A stretch of 64,000 bases of DNA from Adiantum capillus-veneris (taxonomy: Eukaryota; Streptophyta; Polypodiopsida; Polypodiales; Pteridaceae), in the NCBI GenBank assembly GCA_014529385.2, contig CM043965.1, forward strand, positions 64,174,933 to 64,238,932, in the 5' to 3' direction. Shown piece after piece: positions 45,801 to 57,080 of this stretch. Position numbers and translations under genes: made by a program. The notes below the pieces were generated by a model. The model saw only the letters and a program-made list of their open reading frames with translations. It did no database searches and was not told the DNA's origin. How positions within the stretch are numbered: the first letter of the stretch is position 1; each line of letters begins with the position of its first letter.

Positions 45801-48202
45801 AGCTCCCTCTAGAGTGTTCACTTTTTGTCCTAGCCTTGAGCTTAATGTCTATGCTTGAGAGGCTAGTGCTAACCATTGTAATTAAATTAAGCTTTTTTTG
45901 ATTTATCTAATCCTTATTTTCTCATTAGTCTCTTCTTCTCTACATTTCATCTTGTCATGAAGTAGTATTACACTTTCATTATTCTAGATTTGAGAGATGT
46001 ATGTACTTCTTGCTAGTAACCACTCTTATCTCTCTATGAGGAATTGATTTGCGATATTTAGCATCACAAATTAGGTTGATTAAGTTGGGTCTTAATCTTG
46101 TAATTTTTGTGTGTGCCCTATTCTTTGCTTGTGTGTAGATAGGTTTTATGAAGCTCTAGCACCATTCACCTCGTGTGTGTAGCTATTGATGAAGTGCCGT
46201 AATTGACATGTGGTAATTATAGTGTGCGTTTTGCTTTGTGAAAATTAACTCATCAAAAAATTAGGTTTTATGTGTCCTAATCATAGGTAATTGGCCTTGA
46301 CCTTAGATTAATGTAGGCTCATTTCTCATTAGCCCTAGACTCTTAGTGATAGTCTTAATACTCCATTCATTTTTAACATGACCTAGGGCTATGATTAGGC
46401 TTTACTCCTTGAGTCCAATTTCCATTAGCATCTCATCTTGGAATAAATAAAAAAGTGCTAAAAAATGAATCAATGAAGCAAAAAAGTGTCTGAAAAAGTA
46501 GCAAAAATGCTACTAGACACATAAAAAGAAAATTTCTATGTTATGTTGTGTCTATGTCAGGCCTAGTGCCTTATTAGCACTTGGCACGCGAGGGGAATCA
46601 CCTTGGCTTGCTTGGTCAAGGCCCTAAACCAATGCCCTGGGCTGATAAGGGTTACCCGTCGCCTTGGTAGGCTAATAGGATTTTGGAACACCTTCTTGAG
46701 GGTTCAAGGAGCCGAGAGTCACACCTAGACTTGCCTTGGGGTGGTAGCCTTGTGTTGTGCTTTAATTTTTTCAATGAATGACAAAAAACAAAACTTCCAT
46801 GAGCTTCAAAAAGCTTTGACAATGTACTAATAGATTACGAGCTTTTTTATAGTCCGTAGACATGATAGACTTGAATGATTTATTAATATTGGTTACATAG
46901 TTTTTAGGCTAATAGGTTTATGAAATTGCATTAGCCTAGAGTCATAATTGATTGCTTGTATTTCATGCATAAAATTGAAATTTCAAGTGGTTTAATTTTC
47001 ACAATAGTATAGGTGTTTTTTTGCTTTATGCTGTCTAGTTTTTTACTATGATTCACCCATCTTTTAGAAGCAAAAAATTCACTTTGCATGATTGTTCATT
47101 GTGCTTCATGTTTTATTCATTCTCGGTGGTCTTTGATGCTCATTACTTGTTCTTATGTTTTGCAGCTCAACATTTCTTCCATGGACTTGCTTTCTACCAT
47201 GTCACTGTGTCTTGCTTCACCGGCACACGAGAACATGCGCCAAATTAGGAAGGGGGGAATGCTAGCAGCGGCTAACACAGGCTACACCAAATATGCATCA
47301 AGCGGGGTATGGATGTCACAATATTTCCCACTCACTTTGTATAAGTCTCAGGTTCACTTGGATTTCCAAAGTTGTAAATGGTAGTTTGAGGGCTCAAGCT
47401 TAAACCCATAGTAGAAGGGATTGTGGTGAAAGCCCTTAAAAGGAAGCCTTTAAGCAAGGAGGCTTCATTCTTGAGTATCCACTCTTGAGGATCCACTTTT
47501 GAGAGCTCCCTCTAGAGTGTTCATTCTTTGTACTAGCCTTGAGCTTAATGTCTATGCTTGAGAGGCTAGTGCTAACCATTGTAATTAAAGTAAGCTTTTC
47601 TTGATTTATCTAATCCTTATTTTCTCATTAGTCTCTTCTTATCTACATTTCATCTTGTCATGAAGTAGTATTACACTTTCATTATTCTAGATTTGAGAGA
47701 TGTATGTACTTCTTGCTAGTAACCACTCTTATCTCTCTATGAGGAATTGATTTGCGATATTTAGCATCACAAATTAGGTTGATTAAGTTGGGTCTTAATC
47801 TTGTAATTTGTGTGTGTGCCCTATTCTTTGCTTGTGTGTAGATAGGTTTTATGAAGCTCTAGCACCATTCACCTCGTGTGTGTAACTATTGATGAAATGT
47901 CGTAATTGACATGTGGTAATTAGTGTGTGCTTATCGTTAGTATGCTTGGGGTTTATAGTCTATGGCAAGTCGGACTTCAGTGGACTTGATGCATGTAGGA
48001 GTTGTTAGATTAGTGGTTAGAGAATGATTAGAGTTAGTCTTGCAATGGCTAATCCCTACTTACATTGGAGAGTTGATCTCTTGAATCCTCTATTCCTATT
48101 CATCTGATGCTCGTGCTTCCATGCCCTAGCCAGATTGCCAATCCACGGATTTGATAATTTTGTGTGGGTTGCGATTAGGTCGTGCTACAACGCCTCCCAA
48201 CA
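42839..48202 (+). repeat. Tandem triplication of the F 3' end, ~1.69-kb units
   Basis: Units at about 42839-44542, 44543-46227 and 46228-48202. Each consists of about 1,030 bases of 3' internal sequence ending in the tract AGGAAGGGGGGAA, plus an LTR start (43872, 45557, 47260). The first two LTRs stop after about 670 bases at the same junction (GTGTGC joined to GTTTTGC); the third is complete. Matching short frames in the three units only reflect the duplication. Confidence 0.92.
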
Positions 48203-48554
48203 AAACGCGGATGCAATGTGACAACCGGGGAGGGAGTAGGAAGCGCGAGAAGGAGAGGAGTGAGCACCGTTAGCTCACGCTGTGTATTTCATTATCCAAA
48301 ACTTAATAATAACTTACAAAAGTTGGCTTTTATACCTTAGTCAAGGTTTTTGGTGGTCAAAACTAATAATCTGGGGGTTCTACCAAAGATGGGTGATGAC
48401 AAGTTGATACAATCTCGAAACTTGTAGCCCGGCTCATTAATTATAGAGTTTATCCGAGAAAATAGGAGTTACAATATTCCTGATTTATTAAAATAATAAT
48501 TGTTTTACAATGAGAACTCCAAAAAATGGTATCCATGCTAGTTTGCTGCTAACA
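48203..48554 (-). repeat. E 5' LTR, outer part with promoter
   Basis: Completes the LTR begun at 36900. A minus-strand TATA box GGTATAAAAG is at 48327-48336, so F lies downstream of the E promoter within the transcribed part. Confidence 0.9.
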
Positions 48555-50120
48555 TCACTCTAGCGAGAGTGGATACGAGAACATGGAAGTGTGTCCAAAA
48601 CTGGCAAGAACCTGTCAAAGTGCGAGTAGACCTTGATCATTGTCAAAATAATGGCGAGAACCTGGAGAAAATCCGGCAAATTTTCCCCTATAAACTGAGC
48701 AAAATCTCAAGTCAAATCTCAGCCATAAACGGCAACACGAAAGTAAACCAACTCAAGTGAAGCCAAGCAAGGTTATATGCATAATCAGACTGCAAGTCTG
48801 TCACTGCATAGCTATCGAAGATCAAGTCAATTGACCAAAACGCTCTCTATATACGATAGAGGCAAGACAACATATATCTGTGATAACAAAGCGTATAAAC
48901 CTGTCAACAACTGATCCACATAAGGCATATGTAGACCAAAACCATGGCAAAGTGCTCACTTTTGAACGAGTGGCTCCTGGACAATTTGTACTTGTCCGTG
49001 TAACTTGTACACCTGTGAACTTGTGATGTCTGAGTTATCTAGGGTAGCTCACTGCTCAAAACCTGTGCCCAAGTGAGAGCAAACACTCAATCACTATCTA
49101 AGTGGGAATAAATCGACCACTATGTGGAAGTCACACTCGACCACTAATGCATCAAAGAATAACACTACAGATACGCATGTAGTTCCATGGCAAGAACCTG
49201 GGAAAAAATCGCTAGAGTTTTCCCACAAAGTGATCAAAATCACATCAAAACTCAGCCATAAAATACAATCCACATCATGCATACATCACCTACCAAAAAT
49301 ATGGCAATTGAGCTCACTCTTGCATGAGTATCTCTCTGGACAAAGTGCCCAACACCTGTATGCACGTGAATCTATTACCTGTAAGCTCTAACTAGCTCAA
49401 ACTTTATCCGCACATGCCATACATAGCAAAGCCTCTGTGAATATTTGACCATACAATCATTCATGTGCACAAAATTTGTGCCACATAATCCGCATGATGG
49501 GACAAAACCTGAGAGCAAAATAGATCCACAACCTGCTCATAGCGTAGAGCACCTGGCTGTCAGGAAATCACTTGAAGAGTAAACCACCTGCACTCTTCCT
49601 TGGTGACATGGCTCAAGTCTCACCCAATCAGCCCCACACTTTCACATATGCATTCATTCACTCTCAATGGGCTGAAGATTCAGCTCTTCAAACCTTTGAA
49701 GCCCTGATTTAAACTTCGAAAATGTACTTGTGAAAAATCCGAAATACACATAGCTGCTGCAGAAAACTCTGTAATTAGAATTAGGTCAAACGGACATCAC
49801 CATTCCATCCGGAACGTGCCAAAACTCCAAAAAAGAGTCCTGGGTTGCGTAGATATGAGTCCGCATGAGGGATTTATGCCCAAAACAATGATTTTCGGGC
49901 CAAAAAATGCACCTACGCGAATTTGTTTCTACAAACCTGTCTTCTGTGTGGTGTGTATGGGCTGATTTGTGGACACAAGGAGCTCAAAATAGACTCCTCC
50001 TACAAGCCTTTGCAAACTGGGTTGCAAGCTCTTCGATCTATGCTCCGATTTATGACCTCCCTGCCATGGTCAAGTCCTGCAAAGCTTCTGCATATGTGTG
50101 CTCTCCGTCTTCGTGTCTGT
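48555..50120 (-). other. Leader and gag region of Copia C, unreadable
   Basis: Between the TCACT duplication and the C primer site. Position says it should hold the C leader and gag, but only short frames exist and none shows a gag motif. The plus strand is rich in ACCTG words. It continues 20270-20887 across the E insertion. Confidence 0.5.
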
Positions 50121-50132
50121 GCTCTGATACCA
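50121..50132 (-). other. Primer-binding site of C
   Basis: TGGTATCAGAGC on the minus strand, the exact initiator-Met tRNA complement, two bases from the LTR start at 50135. Confidence 0.85.
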
Positions 50133-50134
50133 GT

Positions 50135-50186
50135 TGTTGTAGAGTGCACATGCAGTGTGGGAATCTAACGTGCGAGAGAGGTGAGT
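50135..50186 (-). repeat. Truncated 5' LTR of C
   Basis: Only the first 52 or so bases remain (TGTTGTAGAGTG to GAGGTGAGT). K gag sequence follows directly, so the outer end was lost by deletion or recombination. Confidence 0.7.
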
Positions 50187-50704
50187 GAATCTGAAATTAC
50201 TTCACCTGCAAAAATAAGTTACTCACTGATATCCTTGACACCAACAAGGAAAGTGTCCATATCATCTTCCTCATGCATAATCTTCGATTCCATCTCTTTA
50301 CACAGCAAAGCAATTTTTGCCTCATTATGGCGTGCATAAAGACCAGCTAGAATATCCCAAGCTTGTTTAGCAAATTTTATTGAACGAATGTGAGGAGTAT
50401 TGGTGCGCTTCACAGACAATGCAATCAACGCATGAGCGTGCGCATCCTTTACATCCCAACGAGCTTGTTCAGCCATAGGCAAAACAACTCTAATAGCAAC
50501 AATCCTTGCAGCAAGACCTGCAACATCCTCAACATCCCCTACATCCTCAGAACCAGGACGTACATCAATGCCTTGCACAATATTCTAGACGCCCTTTGAC
50601 ACAAGAACGTGTTGCATCATATAAGCCCACATAGGGTAATTGTCCCCATCCAACCTGTCCTCAGCAACAAATATCTTGAACACATCTGTGTTGTTGTCAG
50701 CCAT
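50187..50704 (-). pseudogene. Copia K gag, N-terminal half, third copy
   Basis: From the ATG at 50704 (MADNNTDV) to the C junction, with ARWDVKDAHAHALIALS, KQAWDILAGLYA and EEDDMDTFLVGVKDI. The shared TAG is at 50585-50587. It starts in mid-gag, so about 500 bases of gag are present on both sides of C. Confidence 0.85.
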
Positions 50705-50982
50705 CGTATATGTTGCACCTGATGTGGAAACTACCCGAAATGAGGAGAAACAGAGCAAGAACAATGTGTGCTATAGCACAAACCATAGAAGACTGTAAGG
50801 CACCTGTTATGCAGAAAATAGCACTAACAGTAATTCTGCACAAAATTACGAAATTGCCTGTGCGAATCTGTTTGTAGTGGAAACGGAGGCCGAAATATGC
50901 CCTAATCAAAAATCTGAAGTCGGAGAAAGTGAGCAGGCGTGTGCTAGAGCTGCTGGTAACTAAGCGCAGGAGGACGCAACCT

Positions 50983-50994
50983 GCTCTGATACCA
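50983..50994 (-). other. Primer-binding site of K, at the second K LTR
   Basis: TGGTATCAGAGC on the minus strand, two bases from the LTR at 50997. Confidence 0.88.
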
Positions 50995-50996
50995 AT

Positions 50997-51220
50997 TGTC
51001 AGAATCAGGGTTGCTGAGAAATGCACACAACTTGGACAAGACGAAGGAAGCTCAAGGGACACAACTGAGTATGTTATTTAGTGTGCTATGGAAAGATAGA
51101 TAGCCCTAGAATGAATGGGCGTACATACAATGCACGGGGGAGAAAACCTCCTAAAGAGGGAAAAATGCCCCAGCGGTCTTATTGTGTCACACACATCACT
51201 ACCACATGTATATGGTAACA
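50997..51220 (-). repeat. K LTR, copy 2
   Basis: TGTCAGAATC to ATGGTAACA, 224 bp. It is followed by B gag at the same base as in copy 1. Confidence 0.87.
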
Positions 51221-52276
51221 AGAGCTTCAAGCTTCACCATTCGGTGAGTACTTTGTCTTTGGCATTGGTGGCCAAAAACACTTTATAATGGAAGCTCTTA
51301 AAGCTTTCCATGTTTGTGGAGCTTCACCGTTTTCCTGTAGGCTAGACCACCATTGCCTGGCGCACTTTTGAAAATGCATAGCTACATAGCATAGCATAGA
51401 GGACTCCGTGAAGCCCTCATCTCCAAACGCCGCATCGAATTGTTGGATGAAATCCAAGACTTTGTCCGTAGCACCAAAGGTGCCATCGTAGGTAAGGAAA
51501 GAGATGCTCTTTCCTCCCTCTTTGAACTTCTTGAGCTTGGACGATCTCTTCCATGGAGCATAGGATTTCCTATGGCCTCTTCTTTTTTATGGTTCGAAAG
51601 TTGCACCATTGATTTCTTCAAAAGACGAAGAATTTGAGTAAGATGGAGAAGAGGGTGACCTCTTTCTCGCCTTTTTCTTGCCTTGGTCCTCTTTGTCCAC
51701 ACCATCACTTTCTTCATAAGAGGAAGAGGATGAAGAAGATGGAGAAGAAGGTGACCTCTTTCTCACCTTTTTCTTCTCTTGTTTTTTGTCATCCCTCTTT
51801 GAATTATGGTGTGGAGAAGTGTGCGATGGTCTTCTCCATTTAGGAGGTGATGGAGAGTGTTTTTCCCGTCGTCTTCATGGAGCCATCTCCACTAAGGTGG
51901 CAAGAGACACACTTCTTTCTCATTCCTTTGTTAGGGGACTCTTGAGTTCTCCTTTGGGAAGGAGATGCGTCATCAAGAAGCAAATTTTTGAGCCCTTCGT
52001 ATGGGTCCTCTTCTTCTTCCCGAATCTAAGAGAGGCCTCTTTTGGGAGTCTCGCAAGGATGCTTCCTAGGTACTCTCTCGTCATGGTGGGGAGCTTGGAG
52101 AATCCCATGAGCACGAAGTTGCCATTGCACTTCACTTTGGAGGGATGGATTGCCCATGGCTTGTTGAAGCCTAGAAACAACGTAGTTAACAAGCATAGGG
52201 GCATCATTAGTAGCCTGCTCATTAGCAAAATCAAAGTATCAACATTAATTTCACTCTCTTTACTATTGTCAGTCAT
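51221..52276 (-). pseudogene. B gag remnant, copy 2
   Basis: Same protein as 5220-6274: start MTDNSKESEINVD at 52276, the Arg/Ser-rich middle (about 51880-51620) and the gag fold with FIQQFDAAFGDE and WKALRASI (51457-51227). It is interrupted by different frameshifts from copy 1. The leader 52277-52694 has no ORF. Confidence 0.75.
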
Positions 52277-52694
52277 TCTAAGAACTTTTAGGTGTAAACT
52301 TTTTTAGGTGTACTTTGGCACTTCAAGCCCTAGTTGTTGTTGCTCATCTTTACCCCTTTAGAAAAGCACTCAAGCTACTGTACCCATGTGGCTTGAATAT
52401 CATTAATTGCAGGAGTAGAAGAGAGGGTCTTTCAACACCAAAACAACACCGCTCCTGTCAAGCTTCTAATAGCTCAATAGTGGTTAAGCTGTAGGCAAGC
52501 TGTAGGCAAGCTCCGTAGGAATCGATTGTTAAGACCATAGCTCTCGACGGTGATGCCCCGTTATCTGCACGAAGGCAAGCACACTGCAAGGGTGAAAAAT
52601 CCCTATTCTAATTACTCAATTTCAATTAATAATAACAACCATTTATAGCTATCTTGAGGACCTCCCTTCTTGAGCAAGAAAAGAGAAACCTTGT

Positions 52695-52706
52695 GCTCTG
52701 ATACCA
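52695..52706 (-). other. Primer-binding site of B, copy 2
   Basis: TGGTATCAGAGC on the minus strand, one base from the LTR. Confidence 0.85.
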
Positions 52707-52707
52707 A

Positions 52708-52931
52708 TGTAAACATTTAATGGCCTAGTAACTTGTGTGTAGTGGAAAATAGCATAGACATAGTGAGCATTTCATTAGAATAGATTCCTAATGAGCATAG
52801 CAAGAGTGCTTGGGTGGAGAGAGCAACCAAAAGCATTACACCTAGTTAGATAGGCATGAACAATACTTCAAAAGAGAGAGCTGTTGACAACAGTTGAGGA
52901 CCAAATTTTCATGGAGTCGGTCCCCCCTCCA
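52708..52931 (-). repeat. B LTR, copy 2
   Basis: TGTAAACATTTAATGG to CCCCCCTCCA, 224 bp with TG...CA ends. K gag begins AGTGATCATT at the next base. Confidence 0.87.
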
Positions 52932-53805
52932 AGTGATCATTAGCTTTACAATAATGGCAACGCATCTTATGTTTACCCTTATCACCAGAATTTCCAGATG
53001 AGTTGCTGCTAGCAGAAGCATTAGGAACAAAAATTTTGCCACTCGCAGAAGAACCATAAGAAGTGGTTGCATTGCTGTTACCTCTCATTCTTTGAGAAGC
53101 AATGAAAGCCTCTTCAACTGCACGCTGACTGGTCCTATTTTTTCTGGAAAGTGACTCTTGCAACATCAATGTGCATAATACATCAAACTTGACAACTTCA
53201 GGATTTCATTGGGTCATAAGTCTCTAAGTACGAGCAAACGTCTGGTAAGAATCTGGTAACGCATCAAGAACAGTCTGCACAAGGAAACTGTCTGAAATTA
53301 CTTCACCTGTAGATATAAGTTGCTGATTGATATCCTTGACACCAACAAGGAAAGTGTCCATATCATGTTCCTCATGCATAATCTTAGATTCCAACTCTTT
53401 ACACAGCAAAGCAATTTTTGCCTCATTACGGCTTCCATAAAGACCAGGTAGAATATCCCAAGCTTGCTTAGTAGATTTCACTGAACGAATGTGAGGAGTA
53501 TTGGTGCGCTTCACAGACAACACAATCATCACATGAGCCTGTGCATCCTTTACATCCCAACGAGCTTGTTCAGTCGTAGGCAAAACAACTCTAATAGCAG
53601 CAATCCTTGCAGCTTGACCTGCAACATCCTCAACATCGCCTACATCCTCAAAACCAGGACATACATCAATGCCCTACACAATATTCTAGACGCCCTTTGA
53701 CACAAGAACGTGTTGCATCATATAAGCCCACATAGGGTAATTATCCCCATCCAACCTGTCCTCAGCAGCAAACAACTTGAACACATCTGTGTTGTTGTCA
53801 ACCAT
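52932..53805 (-). pseudogene. Copia K gag, fourth copy
   Basis: ATG at 53805 (MVDNNTDVFKLF), GDNYPMWAYMMQHVLVSKGV, then the shared TAG at 53686-53688, ARWDVKDAQAH, KQAWDILPGLYGS and VLDALPDSYQTF. It ends inside the zinc knuckle (CHYCKANDH) at the B LTR, as in the 6928-7792 copy. Confidence 0.87.
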
Positions 53806-54074
53806 CGTAAATGTTGTACCTGATGTGGAAAGTGCCCAAAATGAGGAGAAACGGAGCAAGAACAACACGTGCTATATAGCACAAACCATAGAAGACTGTA
53901 AGGCACCTCTTATGCAGAAAACTGCACTGACAATAATTCTACACAAAATGACGATTGCCTGTCCAAACCCGTTTGTAGTGGAAACGGAGGCCGAAATGAA
54001 CACGTATGAAATCGGAGAAAGTGAGCAGGCGTGTGCTAGATCTGCTGGCAACTAAGCCCGGGAGGATGCAACCT

Positions 54075-54086
54075 GCACTGATACCA
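54075..54086 (-). other. Primer-binding site of K, at the third K LTR
   Basis: TGGTATCAGTGC on the minus strand, one mismatch to the initiator-Met complement. Confidence 0.8.
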
Positions 54087-54088
54087 AT

Positions 54089-54316
54089 TGTTAGAATCAG
54101 GGTTGCAGAGAAACGCACACAACTTGGAGAAGATGAAGGAAGCTCAAGGCACACAACTGAGAGTATGTTATTTAGTGTGCTATGGAAAGATAGATAGCCC
54201 TAGAATGAATGGGCGTATATACAATGCACGGGGGGAAAAAATGTCCTAAAGAGGAAAAAATGCCCCGGCGGTCTTAGTGTGTTCACACACATCACTACCA
54301 CATGTATACGGTAACA
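54089..54316 (-). repeat. K LTR, copy 3
   Basis: TGTTAGAATC to ACGGTAACA, 228 bp, joined to B gag at the same base as the other copies. Confidence 0.87.
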
Positions 54317-55056
54317 AGAGCTTCAAGCTTCGCCATTCGGTGAGTACTTTGTCTTCGGCATCGGTGGCCAAAAACGCTTCATAATGGAAGCTCTTAAAGA
54401 TTTCCATGTTCGTGGAGCTTCACCGTTTGCCCGTAGGCTAGGCCACCATCGCCTGGTGGACTTTTGAAAATGCATAGCTACATGGCGTAGCTTAGAGGAC
54501 TTCGTGAAGCCCTCATCTCCAAACGCCGCATCCAATTGTTGGATGAAAGCCACGTTTCTCCATAGCACCAAAGGTGCCATCGTAGGTAAGGAAAGAGATG
54601 CTCTTTCCTCCCTCTTTGAACTTCTTGAGCTTGGACGATCTCTTCCATCCAGCATAGGATTTCCTATGGCCTCTTCTTTTTTATGGTTCGAAAGTTGCAC
54701 CATTGATTTCTTCAAGGATGAAGAATTTGAGGAAGATGGAGAAGAGGGTGACCTCTTTCTTGACTTTTTCTTGCCTTGGTTCTCTTTGTCCGCACCATCA
54801 CTTTCTTCATAAGAAGAAGAGGATGAACAAGATGGAAATGACCTCTTTCTCGCCTTTTTCTTCTCTTGTTTTTGGTCATCCCTCTTTGGATTATGGTGTG
54901 GAGAAGTGTGCGATAGTCTTCTCCGTTTAGGAGGTGATGGAGAGTTTTTTGCTCGCCGTCTTCATGGAGCCATCTCCATCGAGGTGGCAAGAGATTCACT
55001 TCTTTCTCGTTCCTTTGGTGGGGACTCTTGAGTTCTCCTTTGGGAAGGAGATGCGT
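54317..55056 (-). pseudogene. B gag remnant, copy 3, cut by G
   Basis: Gag fold (54560-54323) and Arg/Ser-rich region (about 54960-54720) as in the other copies. The N-terminal part is cut off by the G LTR at 55057. TGCGT at 55052-55056 should be one half of the G target duplication. Confidence 0.78.
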
Positions 55057-55257
55057 TGTCGAGAAATTTGCGGTCTTGCCAGGAAAGCACCGGGCTTATG
55101 GCTGTGAGAGTTTGTGAGAGAACTCAACAAAAACTATATGAAGGAGTTAAACCATAGATGCCATGAAGACTGGGGTTTGGAAAGAAGTGCAATCAAAGAA
55201 GACTCACTCTTTCTCTCTTGCACTCACACACACAAAGAAAGAACGCAAAAGAGAATA

Positions 55258-55470
55258 TCAAAACAAGACGAAGATGAAAACATCAAGGCTATGGTCATAT
55301 CGTATCATGGGTAATATGAAAGGGTTAATGGATGAGTTAATGGCATTCAATCTTGGCTGACCAAATAGGCTACGAATTGTTCTTTGGAATTGTAGTTTTG
55401 TGCTTACCATAATATATATATTTTGTCTAGTGATTGGGATTAATTGTGTGTACAAATCCTCTTGGCTCAT
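55258..55470 (-). CDS. Small leader ORF of G, 70-residue type (3' LTR copy)
   Basis: Counterpart of 17307-17519 in element A: 70 codons, with STKLQFQR, NPFILPMIRYD and LDVFIFVLF. The start overlaps the stop of the preceding ORF as ATGA, an arrangement that permits termination-reinitiation. It lies in R/U5, downstream of the TATA box, so it would be in the 5' leader of the transcript when in the 5' LTR. Function unknown. Confidence 0.7.
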   Translation of the reverse strand: MSQEDLYTQLIPITRQNIYIMVSTKLQFQRTIRSLFGQPRLNAINSSINPFILPMIRYDHSLDVFIFVLF

Positions 55471-55685
55471 AGCAAGATAACTACGCTTACATCAAAAGAA
55501 AAATTATAGTCTATGAGAGGTAGTATGATGGGATCCTGTGATAGAATTATTTCATTGAGCCTTTCAGGGCCGAAGAGAAACACTATACGTTGTTGAAAGT
55601 GTATTTTACGGCTAATCCATACGTTAATTCTAATAGATCGTACAGAGTGAAAGCGATAGAAATGATCATCATGTGGGTTATTCAT
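55467..55685 (-). CDS. Small leader ORF of G, 72-residue type (3' LTR copy)
   Basis: Counterpart of 17067-17285 in element A: 72 codons, with SIRINVWISRKIHFQQR, FGPERLNEI and DPIILPLIDY. In G it comes before the 70-codon ORF; in A it comes after. It has 41 of 72 residues identical to the A protein. Matching residues often use other synonymous codons (about 18 cases). Function unknown. Confidence 0.7.
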   Translation of the reverse strand: MNNPHDDHFYRFHSVRSIRINVWISRKIHFQQRIVFLFGPERLNEIILSQDPIILPLIDYNFSFDVSVVILL

Positions 55686-56232
55686 CTAGGATAGTATGTG
55701 AGAAATGTAGATATGAGAGAAGTGAAGAGATGAGAAGTTTACCTCCCAAGCCCTATTCTTGCCCGTAGGCAATAAGGATACTGCGGGGAGAGATGTACCT
55801 GTAGCAAAGAGAACCTAGAGAGGATGAATTACTAAGAATGAGAGAGATAGGTTTGGTTAAGGAGATGATATTAGATACATATATATGTATATGTTGGATT
55901 AGAGATGAAAATGAAAACAACAAGAAATCAAGAAAACATCAATGTAGAACACATCTTACTTGAAACCCTTCGGCACCATTATTGATGGGAGAGAGAAGAA
56001 GAGTGGATAATTCCACTTTGATTGATACACCAAGTGCAAGACCTTCTTTGATTAGAGTTGGTCTTCCAAGGTTAGCTTGTTGCAAGAATGGCTAGTCTCC
56101 CTCTAGGAAAAAGTGTAGGCTTGGGCTTATGTTAATGGCTAAGTACAATTAGGCATTACTACTCACTCCCTCAAGAATTCCTCTCATCAATGGCTTGAAT
56201 GCTTGAGTTCCTTTTCAAGGAAGAAGAGGGCC

Positions 56233-56244
56233 CCTTTTATAGGT
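56233..56244 (-). promoter_or_regulatory. TATA box in the G LTR
   Basis: The minus strand reads ACCTATAAAAGG followed by purine/pyrimidine-rich sequence. Its context resembles the A TATA box. The twin in the 5' LTR lies beyond the window. The inferred start near 56205 places the small ORFs about 500 bases into the transcript. Confidence 0.6.
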
Positions 56245-57068
56245 GAAGGGAGCCCCCAAAGGTTTACACAAGAAGAGAAGAGCCAGTGTGAATAGAAACT
56301 GGAAAAGTTGGAAATGAGCTGTCCCTGCATGATGTGGGCAGACAGGGGTCCAGTATTCTGATCATAACTCCTCAACCGTGGCTCCAAATAAAAAAGTAAA
56401 AATATGGGCAGAAACTTCAGCTCATTAGCTACGATTTTCATTTTAAAATTGTTTTCCAATTCGGATTGGAACCTTGTGTAAAAAATTCATCAAAATAGGG
56501 TCCATTTATGGCAGCAAAAGTCTTCATGTGGTCTCCTTAGCCTAGACTTTCATTTAATTCCAAAGGACACCTCATGCCATATGAAAGCATGACATTGCTC
56601 CTTCACAAAGTTTTGTAATCATGCTTGCAATAATGCATTAAAATAAGTGTATCTTTGAAATCATGCCACCTAGTGTCCCACTAGGATTTGATTCTCTCCT
56701 TGTAGCTATTTAAAAAGAAATATAAGAAAAGTATATAAAAAATACATAGAATATATAGATATTGGAGTTTACCCTAGATATAGGATCTAGCTAGGGTGTG
56801 AGATGATAATGAAATAGTAGAAATAAATAATCAATTCTTTTTGCCCCAAGTTAAAAAGGTGAAGCTATTGATGCTTTTCCTATAGTATTTTCTGATGGTA
56901 AAGTAAGGATAGGTTATCCTTGAGAAAAATAATAGGATGAGATAGAAGGCTTATTATTATACTTAAATATGCATATGTACACTATAGGAAATATAATTAT
57001 GTATCTAAAAAAATACAAGATAGATCTTGTAGCATGCGTTTCCACTATGTACGTGTCACAGCACGACA

Positions 57069-57080
57069 TCCACCCCCTCT
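57069..57080 (-). other. Polypurine tract of G
   Basis: AGAGGGGGTGGA on the minus strand directly before the 3' LTR. It overlaps the TAG stop of integrase. Confidence 0.85.

Larger units (their letters stand above)
55057..57068 (-). repeat. G 3' LTR, 2,012 bp
   Basis: Matches 63096-64000 at an offset of 8,039. It contains both small ORFs and a TATA box. The stretch near 56335-56530 resembles the A LTR U3. Confidence 0.95.

Noticed and set aside
43660-47384. Frames of 66 and 98 codons present three times (43660, 45345, 47048 and 43700, 45385, 47088)
   Set aside because: They lie in the recent tandem triplication and straddle the polypurine tract and LTR border. The similarity comes from DNA duplication, not from selection.
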